A stretch of DNA of 64,000 nucleotides from Pseudomonas sp. JUb42 (GCF_024807945.1 NZ_JANUFD010000012.1:124001-188000), one strand, 5' to 3'. Positions 17,509 to 27,305 are shown, numbered from the stretch's first letter. Made by a program: numbers and translations. The notes: a model not told the origin generated them from the letters alone.

Positions 17509-18201
17509 TCAGATCGCAAGGCTGCGCAGTGCCAGATTGGTGGTTGCGCTCATCCCTTTTTGCAGTTCATGCCAAGAACGCTTGGAGACGCAGGCAGGGT
17601 TGATATATGGCACGATAAGCTCCGCGAGGCCATCAACGACTTCATCCAAAGGGGTTTTTTTCTCAAACTCTCCCTTATGCCTACCTTCGTCAATGATTTG
17701 CTCCAGCATCGAATAAATCTGAGCGTGATGGCCTGCCACCGTACACCAGTCACCTTCAACGGCTTCGACAACCACCTCATTTACCTCGCGCTCAACGACC
17801 AGCAGCTCGTAACTCAGCGTAAGAGCGGTACTCATGAACAGCCTGAATCGTTTGGTGGGTGAGAGTTCAAGGCTGAGTATTTCTCTCAGGCGTTCATCCA
17901 TTTGCTCAAGGGTATGGGCGCAGATCGCTTCGCCAATGGCTTGCTTGGACTTGAAAAATCGATATATGTACGCCGTCGAGATGCCCATTGCCTTGCCGAT
18001 CTCGGCCACGGAGGTTTTACGGTAGCCGAACTCTCGGAAAAGGTCATTGGCGACGCTTATGATTTGAGAGCGCCGGTCGTGCGTTGCGGGGCCACGCTGT
18101 CCGGAGGTTGGCAATGTGATCGACTCCGCATCGTCTCGCGTTGAACCTGCTTCTGGAGACGTTGCTGGAGTTGAACGATATGTTTCAGTCATGCGTTCCA
18201 T
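17509..18201 (-). CDS. TetR-family regulator (second of a paralogous pair)
   Basis: A 230-residue regulator. Candidate starts are ATG at 18201 and 18192 (MTETYRSTPATS); the frame runs further upstream without support. The HTH region (FGYRKTSVAEIGKAMGISTAYIYRFFKSKQAIGEAI) differs from its neighbour by few residues, so both could read similar operators, while the ligand domains have diverged more (VVEAVEGDWCTVAGHHAQIYSML). It is separated from the RND permease gene by an AT-rich gap of about 440 bp, so it probably has its own promoter. Confidence 0.9.
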   Translation of the reverse strand: MERMTETYRSTPATSPEAGSTRDDAESITLPTSGQRGPATHDRRSQIISVANDLFREFGYRKTSVAEIGKAMGISTAYIYRFFKSKQAIGEAICAHTLEQMDERLREILSLELSPTKRFRLFMSTALTLSYELLVVEREVNEVVVEAVEGDWCTVAGHHAQIYSMLEQIIDEGRHKGEFEKKTPLDEVVDGLAELIVPYINPACVSKRSWHELQKGMSATTNLALRSLAI

Positions 18202-18638
18202 ATTTTTTAACTCTGCCGCGTAAGCGGAAACTTCCGGCGGAATATGAATTCCTGGCGAGAAGATAAACGCGAAGTGTGTATCGTACTTCAAGCTTCACAA
18301 TTCTGGTACGTAGCGCGCTTGATTGGCTGAGAAGGCATGATATTAATATTGCTGATAACGTGTTTTATTGATACTGGTAATGCCTCAGCCTCACAGGTGT
18401 CTCAAGCCTACTCGCTAGCTCCTAAGACTGGAAGAGTGAATATCAAAAAAATAGGTGGCTGATATATCAGGCATATTGATAATGGCATAAAGGGAACTTT
18501 CACATTCATTCGTACTGGTGATAGTTGTTTGCTTTCTATATATAACGGCCAGGCGGGATGCAGAAAAATCCGCATACCGTCTGGTAGTAAGTTCTCGCCG
18601 AGGCGTGCTGCTGGCTTCTGCCAGCAATTTCGCGAGTT
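18202..18638. other. AT-rich gap between RND permease and TetR genes
   Basis: No gene. It should hold the promoter for the tandem TetR genes; no unambiguous palindrome or terminator was found. Confidence 0.4.
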
Positions 18639-21600
18639 TTAAGGGGCGGGGATTTCAGTAGGTGCCTTGGTGTGTGCAATGGCTTTGTGCGGGTCGCCTG
18701 CCTTAGGTGGCTTGATCTTGAACCAGATCGCGTACAAGGCGGGTAGGAACACCAAGGTCAGGACAGTACCTGCGGCTGTGCCGCCGATTAGGGTATAAGC
18801 CATTGATCCCCAGAAAACCGAGAACGTTAGTGGGATAAATGCCAGTACCGCCGCCATCGCCGTGAGGATCACTGGCCTCGCGCGTTGCACTGTAGCCTCA
18901 ACCGCCGCGTGATATGGATCCAGTCCATCAGCTTCATTGGTGTGAATCTGGCCGATCAGGATCAAGGTGTTGCGCATCAGGATCCCGGACAAACCAATCA
19001 ACCCAAGGATGGCGTTAAAGCCAAATGCCTGATGGAAGATCAGCAGGATCGGAACAGTACCCACCAGCCCCAACGGCGCTGTCAGAATCACCATGGTCAT
19101 TGCGGCGAAGCTGCGAACCTGAATGATGATCACGATCAAGGTAAACAGCAGCATGATTGGGAATATCGGAGCCAGAGCGTTGTTGGCCTTGAGTGCTTCC
19201 TCGATGTTGCCACCAATCTGGATCTGATATCCCGCCGGCAGGGCGCTGATGATGGGTTGCAGTTCGTTGTAGACCTCCATCGAGACCTGAGGAGGTTGCG
19301 CTTCTTCGTTAATGTCGCCCCGAACTGTGATGGTGGGTATGCGGTTGCGCCGTTTAAGGATCGGATCCTCGGCGCGGATCTCCACATGGCCTATCTGGCG
19401 AATTGGAATCAGCTGGCCGGTTTTACTGGTTAGGGTCATATTCTCGATAAGAGCAGGGTCAAGCCGCTCTTCACCTTGAGTCCGTGCCATGACGTCGACG
19501 GTGCGAATGTCCTCACGCACCTGGGTAACAGCGGTGCCGGTCAGGAGGAATTGTAGTTGTTCAGACGCTTGTGCGGATGTCAGGCCAATCACGTTCAGGC
19601 GATCCTGATCCAGCACAAAATGCAAGGTTGGCTGCTTCTCGCTCCAGTCGGTATTGACCTGGCGCATGTTCACATTCTTGCGCATGACGTCGGCCACCTG
19701 CCGGGAAATTTCGCGCAGTTTTCCGGCATCCGGGCCCATCACGCGGAACTCGACCGGGAAGCGGGTGTACGGGCCAAATACCAGTTGCGACACGCGAACA
19801 CGAGCCTCTGGAGCCAGTTGTTTTTCCACTTGCTCACGCATGCGCAGCTTGAGGCTGTCGCGCGCCTGCTCGCTGTCGGTCAGCACGATGATCTTGGCGA
19901 ATGAGGGGTCAGGCAATTCCGGGTTGTAGGACAGGAAGAAGCGCGGCGCGCCTTGGCCGATATAGCTGGTGACAATCTTTGCTTCGGGTTGAGTTCTGAT
20001 CCACGCTTCAACTTTTTGGGTGGCGGCGCTTGTCGCGTTGATGGAGCTGCCTTCGGGTAGTTGGACTTCCACCAACAATTCCGGGCGGTCGGAGCTAGGA
20101 AAGAATTGTTGTTTTACCGAGCCCATACCCACGATTGCCAGGCCGAACAGGCCAAACACTATCCCGGCCACGAGGTATTTATGGCGTATTGCGGCGCTGA
20201 TCAATCGGCGCAGGCGTTGGAAGTTAGGCGTGGAATAGATTTTTTCGTGGCCACCTTCGATTTTCTTGATATCCGGCAGCAGCTTGACGCCCAGATAAGG
20301 TGTGAAGAACACCGCTACCAGCCAGGAAATGATCAGCGCAAAGCCCACAATCCAGAAAATATTTCCCGCGTACTCACCAGCAGTCGATTGGGCAAAGCCC
20401 ACTGGCATCAGGCCAATGACCGTGACTAAAGTACCCGCGAGCATGGGCGCCGCTGTATGGCTCCATGCATAGGAGGCTGCGTTGATTCGCGAATAGCCTT
20501 CTTCAAGCTTAACCACCATGATTTCGATGGCGATGATGGCGTCATCCACCAAAAGGCCCAAGCCTAGAATCAAGGCGCCCAGGGTGATTCGGTCGAATAC
20601 CCGCCCGGTGGCCAGCATCACGATCAGCACAGCTGCCAATGTTAGCGGCACGGCGGCAGCCACCACGATACCCACGCGCCAGCCGAGACTTACGAGGCTC
20701 ACGACCATCACCACTGCCAGGGCCACGATGAACTTGATCATGAATTCGTCGACAGCTTCGGTAATGTTTACCGCCTGGTCGGTGATCTTGCTGAAGCTGA
20801 TGCCTTGCGGCAGGTTTTGCGAGATTTTCTGCTGTTCGGCTTGCAGTGATTTACCTAGATCCAGGCCGTTCCAGCCGTCCTTCATAACAACACTGAGCAC
20901 CAGGGCTTCTTCGCCATCATGACGGATCAGGAAAGTAGACGGATCTTCATAGCCTCTTTTGACCTCGGCGACATCACTCAGCTTGAGGGTGCGTCCTTGC
21001 GATGCCGCGATCGGGGTGTTGCGGATTTTATCGAGATCGTCGAGCGCGCCATCCAGGCGAACGAAGACTTGAGGCCCTTTGGTCTCGATAGAGCCTGCTG
21101 GTGTGATCGCGTTCTGATTATGCAGTTGGGCGAAAATTTCCTGCGCGTTCACTCCAAGGTTAGCGAGCCGCGAGTAGGAAAACTCGACGAAGATACGCTC
21201 AGGGCGCTCACCCAGGATATCGACCTTCTTGACGCCGGGAACCTGCAGCACGTCCTGGCGCACATCCTCGGCTTGGCGGGCCAGGTAGCGATGGGGCAGT
21301 CCTGGCGCTTTCAATGCATAAAGGGCGAATGAGACATCCGAGTATTCATCGTTGACGTAGGGGCCCATGACGCCAGATGGCAATTTGCGTGTCTCATCGA
21401 ACAACTTCTTGCGAGCCTGATAAAACTCATCGGGCACTTGCTTCGGAGGAGTGGCGTCCAGGAGCGTCAGGGTCATCAGCGCCAGGCCGGGGCGTGTAAT
21501 GGTCTCAACGCGGTCGTACCACTTGAGTTCCTGCAGGCGTTTCTCCAACGGCTCTGCTACCAGATTCTGCATTTCTTCAGCAGTTGCACCTGGCCAAACC

Positions 21601-21755
21601 GTCGTCACGGTCATGACCTTCACTGTAAACGCGGGGTCTTCCGCGCGTCCCAGTTTCATGAACGCTACGAAACCTGTGAGAGTAATGGCGATGATCAGGA
21701 AAAGGGTTACCGAGCGTTCGCGCACACCCAGGGCAGAAAGGTTGAATGCGCTCAT
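18639..21755 (-). CDS. RND efflux pump inner-membrane permease, TriC-like
   Basis: A 1038-residue proton-driven RND transporter, the usual length for the family. TM1 (about 15-35) is followed by the TriC-type signature KLGRAEDPAFTVKVMTV and WPGATAEEMQNLVAEPLEKRLQEL. The membrane relay Asp pair is seen in LGLLVDDAIIAIE (TM4). Two large periplasmic loops (about 35-335 and 560-860) flank the second membrane half. It overlaps the adaptor gene by 4 bp (ATGA), so adaptor and permease are translationally coupled. The outer-membrane channel is encoded divergently at 23070. By resemblance to P. aeruginosa TriC it exports hydrophobic compounds such as triclosan, but unlike TriABC there is only one adaptor. 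The substrate is unknown. Confidence 0.95.
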   Translation of the reverse strand: MSAFNLSALGVRERSVTLFLIIAITLTGFVAFMKLGRAEDPAFTVKVMTVTTVWPGATAEEMQNLVAEPLEKRLQELKWYDRVETITRPGLALMTLTLLDATPPKQVPDEFYQARKKLFDETRKLPSGVMGPYVNDEYSDVSFALYALKAPGLPHRYLARQAEDVRQDVLQVPGVKKVDILGERPERIFVEFSYSRLANLGVNAQEIFAQLHNQNAITPAGSIETKGPQVFVRLDGALDDLDKIRNTPIAASQGRTLKLSDVAEVKRGYEDPSTFLIRHDGEEALVLSVVMKDGWNGLDLGKSLQAEQQKISQNLPQGISFSKITDQAVNITEAVDEFMIKFIVALAVVMVVSLVSLGWRVGIVVAAAVPLTLAAVLIVMLATGRVFDRITLGALILGLGLLVDDAIIAIEIMVVKLEEGYSRINAASYAWSHTAAPMLAGTLVTVIGLMPVGFAQSTAGEYAGNIFWIVGFALIISWLVAVFFTPYLGVKLLPDIKKIEGGHEKIYSTPNFQRLRRLISAAIRHKYLVAGIVFGLFGLAIVGMGSVKQQFFPSSDRPELLVEVQLPEGSSINATSAATQKVEAWIRTQPEAKIVTSYIGQGAPRFFLSYNPELPDPSFAKIIVLTDSEQARDSLKLRMREQVEKQLAPEARVRVSQLVFGPYTRFPVEFRVMGPDAGKLREISRQVADVMRKNVNMRQVNTDWSEKQPTLHFVLDQDRLNVIGLTSAQASEQLQFLLTGTAVTQVREDIRTVDVMARTQGEERLDPALIENMTLTSKTGQLIPIRQIGHVEIRAEDPILKRRNRIPTITVRGDINEEAQPPQVSMEVYNELQPIISALPAGYQIQIGGNIEEALKANNALAPIFPIMLLFTLIVIIIQVRSFAAMTMVILTAPLGLVGTVPILLIFHQAFGFNAILGLIGLSGILMRNTLILIGQIHTNEADGLDPYHAAVEATVQRARPVILTAMAAVLAFIPLTFSVFWGSMAYTLIGGTAAGTVLTLVFLPALYAIWFKIKPPKAGDPHKAIAHTKAPTEIPAP

Positions 21756-22846
21756 GGTGTCACCGCCAGTTCATTGCCTAGACGGATCTTCTGATTGGGA
21801 TGCAGCAGGTGAGCGCCAAGGGCAACCACGGTTTCGCCAGCTTTCAGGTCGCCTGCAACGGTTGCCGTTTCCAGGCCCAGGGTACGCACGATCACTGCAC
21901 GCTCTTGGACTGTCATGGAGGCATGGTCGACAACCCATACGCTGTAGACGTCTCCGCTGTTACGCAGTGCGCTCAACGGCACTGTCAGGGCTGGCTTGTC
22001 CGACGTTCGATTTGCCTGGATGGCTATCTTGACCGTAGCGCCCAGTGGTGCGCTTTTCAGCTGATCGCTCAAGACATAGCGGGCAGAGTAAGTCCGGGTG
22101 ACAGGGTTTGCGGCTTCTGAAAGCTCACGCAGCCTCGCGGATGTGCTTTGTGTTTGAGTGCCGTAAAGAGTCGCTTGGGCGACAGACTCTAATGCAGGAC
22201 GCAGAGTCTCTGGCAATTCGACTGCTGCTTCCCGTGCGCCATCTTTGGCGAGTTGGACGACCGTCTGGCCTGCGGCAACTACCTGGCCAGGTTCAGCAGC
22301 GGTACTGACGACCAAACCGTCTACGTCTGCTTTCAGCTCAGCGTATTGGCTCGCATTGCTGGCCACATCTGCTTGCGCTTGTGCTGCCTCAACCTGCGCC
22401 TTCGCGCTGCTGAGCGCCGATACCGCCTGGTCGTAACTCATCGCGGAGATCGCGCCAGCCGCGACCAAGCTGCGCAACCTCGCTTCATCCGCCTGCGCTT
22501 GGACAAGCTTGGCTTTCGCGGATGCAACAGCCCCTTTCTGGTTGGTAATCGCAAGATTCAAGTCAATCGGATCAATGCGCATCAAGGGTTGGCCTTTGTG
22601 TACGCGTTGTCCCACGTCGACCAGACGCTGGATCACTTTGCCGGATACCCGAAAGCCCAGATCGCTTTGTACACGCGCCGCAACCACGCCTGTAAAGGTC
22701 TGTATTGATGAGATGTCTGGCCGCGCAGTTGCCGTGTCCACCACCGGATCTACGAGCCGTGGATCGTTTTCGGGTGGGTGACCACAGCCCGCGAGAAATA
22801 ACGCGCCGACGGTTAGGGAGAAGAGTGCAGCAGGGCGTAGAGACAT
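21752..22846 (-). CDS. RND efflux periplasmic adaptor lipoprotein
   Basis: A 364-residue membrane-fusion protein. It starts with a signal sequence and lipobox LAGC (about residues 18-21), so it is anchored to the inner membrane outer leaflet. The lipoyl half-motifs (FRVSGKVIQRLVDVGQRVHKGQPLMRID and LKADVDGLVVSTAAEPGQVVAAGQ) flank an alpha-helical hairpin rich in Ala and Gln (AKAKLVQAQADEARLRSL...). Beta-barrel and membrane-proximal domains follow. It links the permease encoded directly downstream with a TolC-like channel. Confidence 0.95.
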   Translation of the reverse strand: MSLRPAALFSLTVGALFLAGCGHPPENDPRLVDPVVDTATARPDISSIQTFTGVVAARVQSDLGFRVSGKVIQRLVDVGQRVHKGQPLMRIDPIDLNLAITNQKGAVASAKAKLVQAQADEARLRSLVAAGAISAMSYDQAVSALSSAKAQVEAAQAQADVASNASQYAELKADVDGLVVSTAAEPGQVVAAGQTVVQLAKDGAREAAVELPETLRPALESVAQATLYGTQTQSTSARLRELSEAANPVTRTYSARYVLSDQLKSAPLGATVKIAIQANRTSDKPALTVPLSALRNSGDVYSVWVVDHASMTVQERAVIVRTLGLETATVAGDLKAGETVVALGAHLLHPNQKIRLGNELAVTP

Positions 22847-22932
22847 GGCGAGCTCCAGATAATTCAGGCCCGCATTATTGGTTTTTGTTTACGCTTTTGC
22901 AAATACGTAACTCATTATTCTTTTTGGTGATA

Positions 22933-22945
22933 GATGGTTACCATC
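22933..22945. promoter_or_regulatory. Palindrome GATGGTTACCATC in the efflux divergent promoter
   Basis: A perfect 13-bp palindrome with one central base midway between adaptor (minus) and channel (plus) genes. A TTACG...CGTAA pair lies just to its left. It is the best operator candidate for coordinated control, possibly by the tandem TetR proteins. Confidence 0.4.
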
Positions 22946-23069
22946 CATAAATACGGTTTATTCGGCATTTTCCCGTTTTGAGTTCTTTTTTATGGTTACG
23001 GATTTTATAATGTGTTGACAATGTCTGGAATGTGGAAATAATTGCTTCACGAGATCACAGGACTTACCC

Positions 23070-24548
23070 ATGAAACTCTCTCCTCATCGAATTGAGCGCT
23101 GCGCGTGGTTCCTTCCGGCAATGCTCTTGGCGGGATGCGCCGTAGGGCCTGATTACCAAGCGCCTGAATCACCTGGTCAGGCGTCGTTTCGCGGCCAGCA
23201 GAGTGTTGAACAGCGCAATTCCGGGCTGCCTGTTGCCGCTATGTCCACTTGGTGGGCTGCTTTCGGCGATAAGGAGCTTGAGTCACTGGTGAATAAGGCC
23301 TTGGCGCAGAACCTTGACCTCAAGCAAGCCGTTGCCCGCGTCGACCAAGCCAGTGCGTTGACTCTGGGGGCGCGATCCGCGCTGTTGCCGTCCGGTGAGT
23401 TCAATGCCCAGGCATCACGAACGCATCAGTCGCTTGAAGACCCTAGCGGGCGCCTGGCCAGCGCAAGTCCTGGCTTTGATCGCAACAGCAGCCTTTACCA
23501 GGTAGGTACAGGGGTCAGTTGGGAGGTTGATATTTTTGGCGGCCTGCGCCGTGGTCTTGAGGCCGCTGAAGCCGATCAGCAGGCGGCTGTCGCTCAGCAG
23601 GCCGCGGTCAGACTGATCGTTACGTCATCGGCGGCTACAGGCTATATCCAACTGCGCACGCTCCAGGCTCGCCTGGATGTTGTACAGGGCCGGGAAAAAA
23701 CGCAGGCTGACTTGGTCAAGTTACTGCAATTGCAATATGCCAAAGGCGTGGTAGCCCGGCTTCAATTGAAGCAGGCCGAAGGGGTGCTATCGACCGTATC
23801 GGCACAGGTACCACCGTTGCGCAGCGCTATTGAAAGCACGATGAACTCTCTGGAAGTCCTGACCGGCGTAATGCCTGGCACCCTTCACCAAGAGCTAGCC
23901 TCGCGGGCACCGATCCCGACTGCACCAGGCATCGATACCGCAGGTGGGCGGGCCGATATGTTTAGGCGTCGCCCCGATGTGATTGCTGCCGAACGAACCC
24001 TTGCGGCTTCAAACGCGCGGATCGGAGAAGCCATCGCTGATTACTACCCCAAGTTTTCCCTTGGGGCACTGTTGGGCTCGGCCACTAATGTCAGTGGAAA
24101 TTTGCTATCCGGTGACGCAAATCTTGCCCAAGGTGTTTTCGGTCTGCGGTGGCGCCTGTTTGACTTTGGTCGCGTGAGAGCCGAAGTGGAGTTTGCCAAG
24201 GGTCGTGACGCGCAGGCCCTTGCGGCTTATCAGCAAGCGTTATTGCAAGCTACCGCCGATGTCGAAAACTCGATGACTCAATTGGTACAAAGCGAAATAC
24301 AAAACGCTGTTCTGGAGGAGGGTGTTCGTTCTCTGACTGACGCGCGGGCCGCTGCTTTTTCAGCTTTTCAGCAAGGCAGCGTCAGTTTTATAGAGGTGCT
24401 TGACGCCGATGATCGCCTGCAGCAAGCCCAGGAACAGAAACTATTGGCACAGTCAGCCGCCTCAGTTGCTGCTGTTGAATGCTACAAATCGTTGGGTGGA
24501 GGATGGAAAGCACCTCCATTGACGGTTGTAGCAAAGGCGGCACAGTGA
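23070..24548 (+). CDS. NodT-family outer-membrane efflux lipoprotein
   Basis: A 492-residue TolC-like channel. The signal ends in the lipobox LLAGC (about residue 23) followed by AVGPDYQAPE, the typical NodT beginning. Two outer-membrane-factor repeats follow, with NLDLKQAVARVDQA in the first and RRRPDVIAAERTLAASNARIGEAIADYYPKFSL in the second. It is the probable exit duct for the divergent RND pump. The stop overlaps the start of a short LysR-type gene (TGATG), so the two are co-translated. Confidence 0.95.
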   Translation: MKLSPHRIERCAWFLPAMLLAGCAVGPDYQAPESPGQASFRGQQSVEQRNSGLPVAAMSTWWAAFGDKELESLVNKALAQNLDLKQAVARVDQASALTLGARSALLPSGEFNAQASRTHQSLEDPSGRLASASPGFDRNSSLYQVGTGVSWEVDIFGGLRRGLEAAEADQQAAVAQQAAVRLIVTSSAATGYIQLRTLQARLDVVQGREKTQADLVKLLQLQYAKGVVARLQLKQAEGVLSTVSAQVPPLRSAIESTMNSLEVLTGVMPGTLHQELASRAPIPTAPGIDTAGGRADMFRRRPDVIAAERTLAASNARIGEAIADYYPKFSLGALLGSATNVSGNLLSGDANLAQGVFGLRWRLFDFGRVRAEVEFAKGRDAQALAAYQQALLQATADVENSMTQLVQSEIQNAVLEEGVRSLTDARAAAFSAFQQGSVSFIEVLDADDRLQQAQEQKLLAQSAASVAAVECYKSLGGGWKAPPLTVVAKAAQ

Positions 24549-24865
24549 TGGCCGACGAGGCAGTGGAGTTGAGAGAGAAGGTGCTCTCCGAGCTTGATCT
24601 GAACCTGCTGGTCACGTTCGCAGTGCTTTTTAGAGAGACCAACGTCAGTAAGGCGGCGCAATGCCTTTCGATAGGACAGCCTGCGGTGAGTAATGCGCTC
24701 GGCAAGTTGCGGCGCTACTTCAATGATCCGTTGTTTACTCGTGGTTATCGCAAAATGTGCCCAACACCCAAGGCTATTCAGCTCGCTCGGGACATTGTTC
24801 CTGCCCTGGGGCTTGTGCAAAAAACGGTGCTATCAATAACCGACGCTGACAATGAGCATATCTAA
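24548..24865 (+). CDS. LysR-type DNA-binding domain without effector domain
   Basis: Only 105 residues, against about 300 for a normal LysR regulator. The HTH is complete and well conserved (LDLNLLVTFAVLFRETNVSKAAQCLSIGQPAVSNALGKLRRYFNDPLFTRGYRKMCPTPKA), of the NahR/NodD-like type also seen in the LysR at 43756. The protein ends 30 residues after the HTH at TAA and nothing resembling an effector domain follows. It begins inside the stop codon of the channel gene. It is either a remnant or an HTH-only regulator. Confidence 0.75.
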   Translation: MADEAVELREKVLSELDLNLLVTFAVLFRETNVSKAAQCLSIGQPAVSNALGKLRRYFNDPLFTRGYRKMCPTPKAIQLARDIVPALGLVQKTVLSITDADNEHI

Positions 24866-24909
24866 ACGTGTGCTGACTGTGCACGCATGAGTTGAAGGAA
24901 CGAAGTTAA

Positions 24910-26184
24910 ATGTATCGTACAAGAATTGTTGTTACCGGGATGGGCGTCGTGTCTCCCCTTGGATTGGGGGTGGAAAAGGTGTGGCGCCGCCTCCTGGAAG
25001 GCCGTTCAGGTATTCGTATCCTGGGTGACGACATCTCGGCAGATGTGACCTGCAAGATCGCGGGCGTGGTGCCTACGCTTGAGGAGGATCCTGAAGCAGG
25101 GTTTGATCCCAACGCTTCAGTCCCACCCAAAGAACAGAAAAAGATGGATCGGTTCATCATGTTCGCGCTGGCTGCCGCTAACGAGGCGTTAGCCCAAGCA
25201 GGCTGGCACCCGAAAACGGAGGCAGAGCGGGAGCGCACCGCGACTATCATTGCCACCGGGGTTGGTGGATTCGGATCTATCACGGAGGCTGTGCGCACGA
25301 CGGACTCAAAGGGCCCACGGCGGCTGTCGCCATTCACGATCCCTTCCTTTTTGGGTAATTTAGCGGCCGGCCATGTATCCATCGCTCATGGACTGCGGGG
25401 CCCTATTGGAGCTCCGGTAACCGCATGCGCTGCCAGCGTGCAGGCCATCGGCGACGCAGCCAGATTGATCCGTGATGGAGAGGCAGACATCGCTATCTGC
25501 GGCGGGGCGGAAGCTGCTATTGATAGGGTCGCTTTGGCAGGGTTTGCTGCGGCACGTGCTATGTCCAGCAGCTATAACCAGACGCCTACATTGGCATCTC
25601 GCCCGTTTGACAGGGATCGTGATGGCTTTGTCATGGGTGAGGGGGCAGGGTTGTTGGTGATTGAGTCGCTTGATCATGCGCTGGCGCGGGGGGCTAATAT
25701 TCTGGCAGAGCTGGTGGGTTACGGTACAAGCGCCGACGCTTATCATCTGACGGCCGGGCCTGAGGATGGAAATGGTGCGCGCAGGGCAATGCAGAAGGCG
25801 ATAGCTCAAGCGGGTATTAATCCGCAGCAAATTCAACACTTGAATGCGCATGCCACTTCTACCCCAGTAGGCGACCAAGGGGAGCTTGCAGCGATTAAGG
25901 CCGTGTTTGGCGAAGAGTCTATGCTTGCAGTTACCTCGACGAAGTCGGCCACCGGTCACTTACTAGGCGCGGCCGGAGGCTTGGAAGCAATCTTCACCAT
26001 CATGGCAATTCGAGACCAGATTGTGCCTGCGACTCTGAATTTTAAGCATCCGGACGAAGCTGTCGGCAAAGTAAATATTGTGCATGGTGACGCTCAGCCG
26101 ATGCGAATCGAGTACGCGCTTTCAAATGGGTTTGGGTTCGGCGGTGTTAACGCCAGCGTCCTGTTCAAGCGTTGGGAGAATTGA
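24910..26184 (+). CDS. fabF: Beta-ketoacyl-ACP synthase II (FabF-type) paralogue
   Basis: A 424-residue condensing enzyme of fatty-acid synthesis, extending acyl-ACP with malonyl-ACP in the cytoplasm. The start RTRIVVTGMGVVSPLG is typical. The Cys-His-His catalytic triad is intact: Cys in PVTACAASVQ, His in NAHATSTPVGD and His in KSATGHLLGAAGG. The C-terminal GFGFGGVN motif is present. It is not in the usual fabD-fabG-acpP-fabF cluster, so it is an additional copy. It lies next to a pump, and could be an inhibitor-tolerant isoform or serve a secondary acyl product; both are inference. A terminator follows. Confidence 0.93.
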   Translation: MYRTRIVVTGMGVVSPLGLGVEKVWRRLLEGRSGIRILGDDISADVTCKIAGVVPTLEEDPEAGFDPNASVPPKEQKKMDRFIMFALAAANEALAQAGWHPKTEAERERTATIIATGVGGFGSITEAVRTTDSKGPRRLSPFTIPSFLGNLAAGHVSIAHGLRGPIGAPVTACAASVQAIGDAARLIRDGEADIAICGGAEAAIDRVALAGFAAARAMSSSYNQTPTLASRPFDRDRDGFVMGEGAGLLVIESLDHALARGANILAELVGYGTSADAYHLTAGPEDGNGARRAMQKAIAQAGINPQQIQHLNAHATSTPVGDQGELAAIKAVFGEESMLAVTSTKSATGHLLGAAGGLEAIFTIMAIRDQIVPATLNFKHPDEAVGKVNIVHGDAQPMRIEYALSNGFGFGGVNASVLFKRWEN

Positions 26185-26252
26185 CCCTGGCCTGAGTGGC
26201 ATAGGCCTGCGTTTTATAGTCGGTTTTGCGCCTTGTTCGCGGCTTTCTATAA

Positions 26253-26280
26253 ACCAGGTCTCGGGCCTGGTCTGTTTTTT
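26253..26280 (+). terminator. Rho-independent terminator after fabF
   Basis: ACCAGG, 7-nt loop, CCTGGT, then CTGTTTTTT, about 70 bp after the fabF stop. Confidence 0.8.
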
Positions 26281-26334
26281 GAATTTGATTGGTAATAGCT
26301 TGATGACGCTCTGGTTAATGTCGGGGGTACATCC

Positions 26335-27108
26335 GTGAGAGTTGCTGCGGATCCATTCACTGGAAAAAGAATCACGCCTGGTCAATACCGTGAGAAGTAC
26401 GCAGGTTTTTTGGATGTCACAACGATAGCAAGCTCGTGTTTACCGGCTTTGTGCCCCTTGTGCGCCGCGGCACTTGGGCTAAATCATGATACTGGGCGAG
26501 ATAGTAATCTTACTTTCGTACACCCAGATGATGTCTTTTGCCCGATGCGGAGTTTGAGACATCAGTATGTAGTTTCGCCACGGCAGGATGAAATTCCCGA
26601 AGTATCAGCTGCACTGAGAACGTCTTTCTTCTCACGATGGCGCAAACATTGGTTCCAGTTTAGAAAACACGCTAAGCATGCTGATATTTCAACGTTTATC
26701 GGCCTGCTTAAATATGCTGACTCTAACGGTATTTGGAAATACCCTGGAATTAAAGAGCACGAAATCGTCGCTGTGCTGCTTGCACTCAAGGATTTCGAAA
26801 GAGAAGTCATCATAGAGAAAGGACTGCTTCGCCAATGTTGGACGCGATTTTGGTTCGAAAGCCCAGTGGTGAGTCTTGACGATTTCTGGACGCTTCCTGA
26901 CGTCAAAAGGAGAATTGTAAAGGCTATATATTTTACTCCAGAAGACATCATACCTATTGGTTCAGTGGATTTACACTCTTTCAAGATTATTGATATTGAG
27001 CAAGAGTATCTTTCAGCAGGAGGGGATTTGCTGGCTCATAGACATGTCGAGCGAAGGATGCTGCGAGCGTTTTCAAAGGAGTTGGCTGGTACAGTATTGT
27101 GTTGGTAG
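26335..27108 (+). CDS. Hypothetical protein with CxxC motif
   Basis: A 257-residue protein I do not recognise. The GTG at 26335 is the first in-frame start, preceded at a distance by CGGGGG. Near residues 34-43 it has C-x5-C-P-L-C, and a further Cys-Pro in DDVFCPM about 25 residues later, which could bind zinc. No signal peptide or membrane helix is seen. The middle is rich in aromatic and basic residues (SRWRKHWFQFRKHAKHAD). The gene is visibly more AT-rich than fabF before it, suggesting transfer. It has no obvious operon partner. Confidence 0.6.
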   Translation: MRVAADPFTGKRITPGQYREKYAGFLDVTTIASSCLPALCPLCAAALGLNHDTGRDSNLTFVHPDDVFCPMRSLRHQYVVSPRQDEIPEVSAALRTSFFSRWRKHWFQFRKHAKHADISTFIGLLKYADSNGIWKYPGIKEHEIVAVLLALKDFEREVIIEKGLLRQCWTRFWFESPVVSLDDFWTLPDVKRRIVKAIYFTPEDIIPIGSVDLHSFKIIDIEQEYLSAGGDLLAHRHVERRMLRAFSKELAGTVLCW

Positions 27109-27305
27109 ATGTATTGTTGTGTTGAGTCTGTGCTGCAGTTGATACGTTGTTGGCAATATTTTAGAACGTATCAACAAACCATCAGTGCTGCATTAATTCG
27201 GTTTAATTGCATAAACTATTCGATGCGAGAGATCAAACTCACGCGTCCTGAGTCTGATAGTTTCGTAGTGGCCAAGTTAACGATCAAGCGTTAAACAAGG
27301 GGCGA

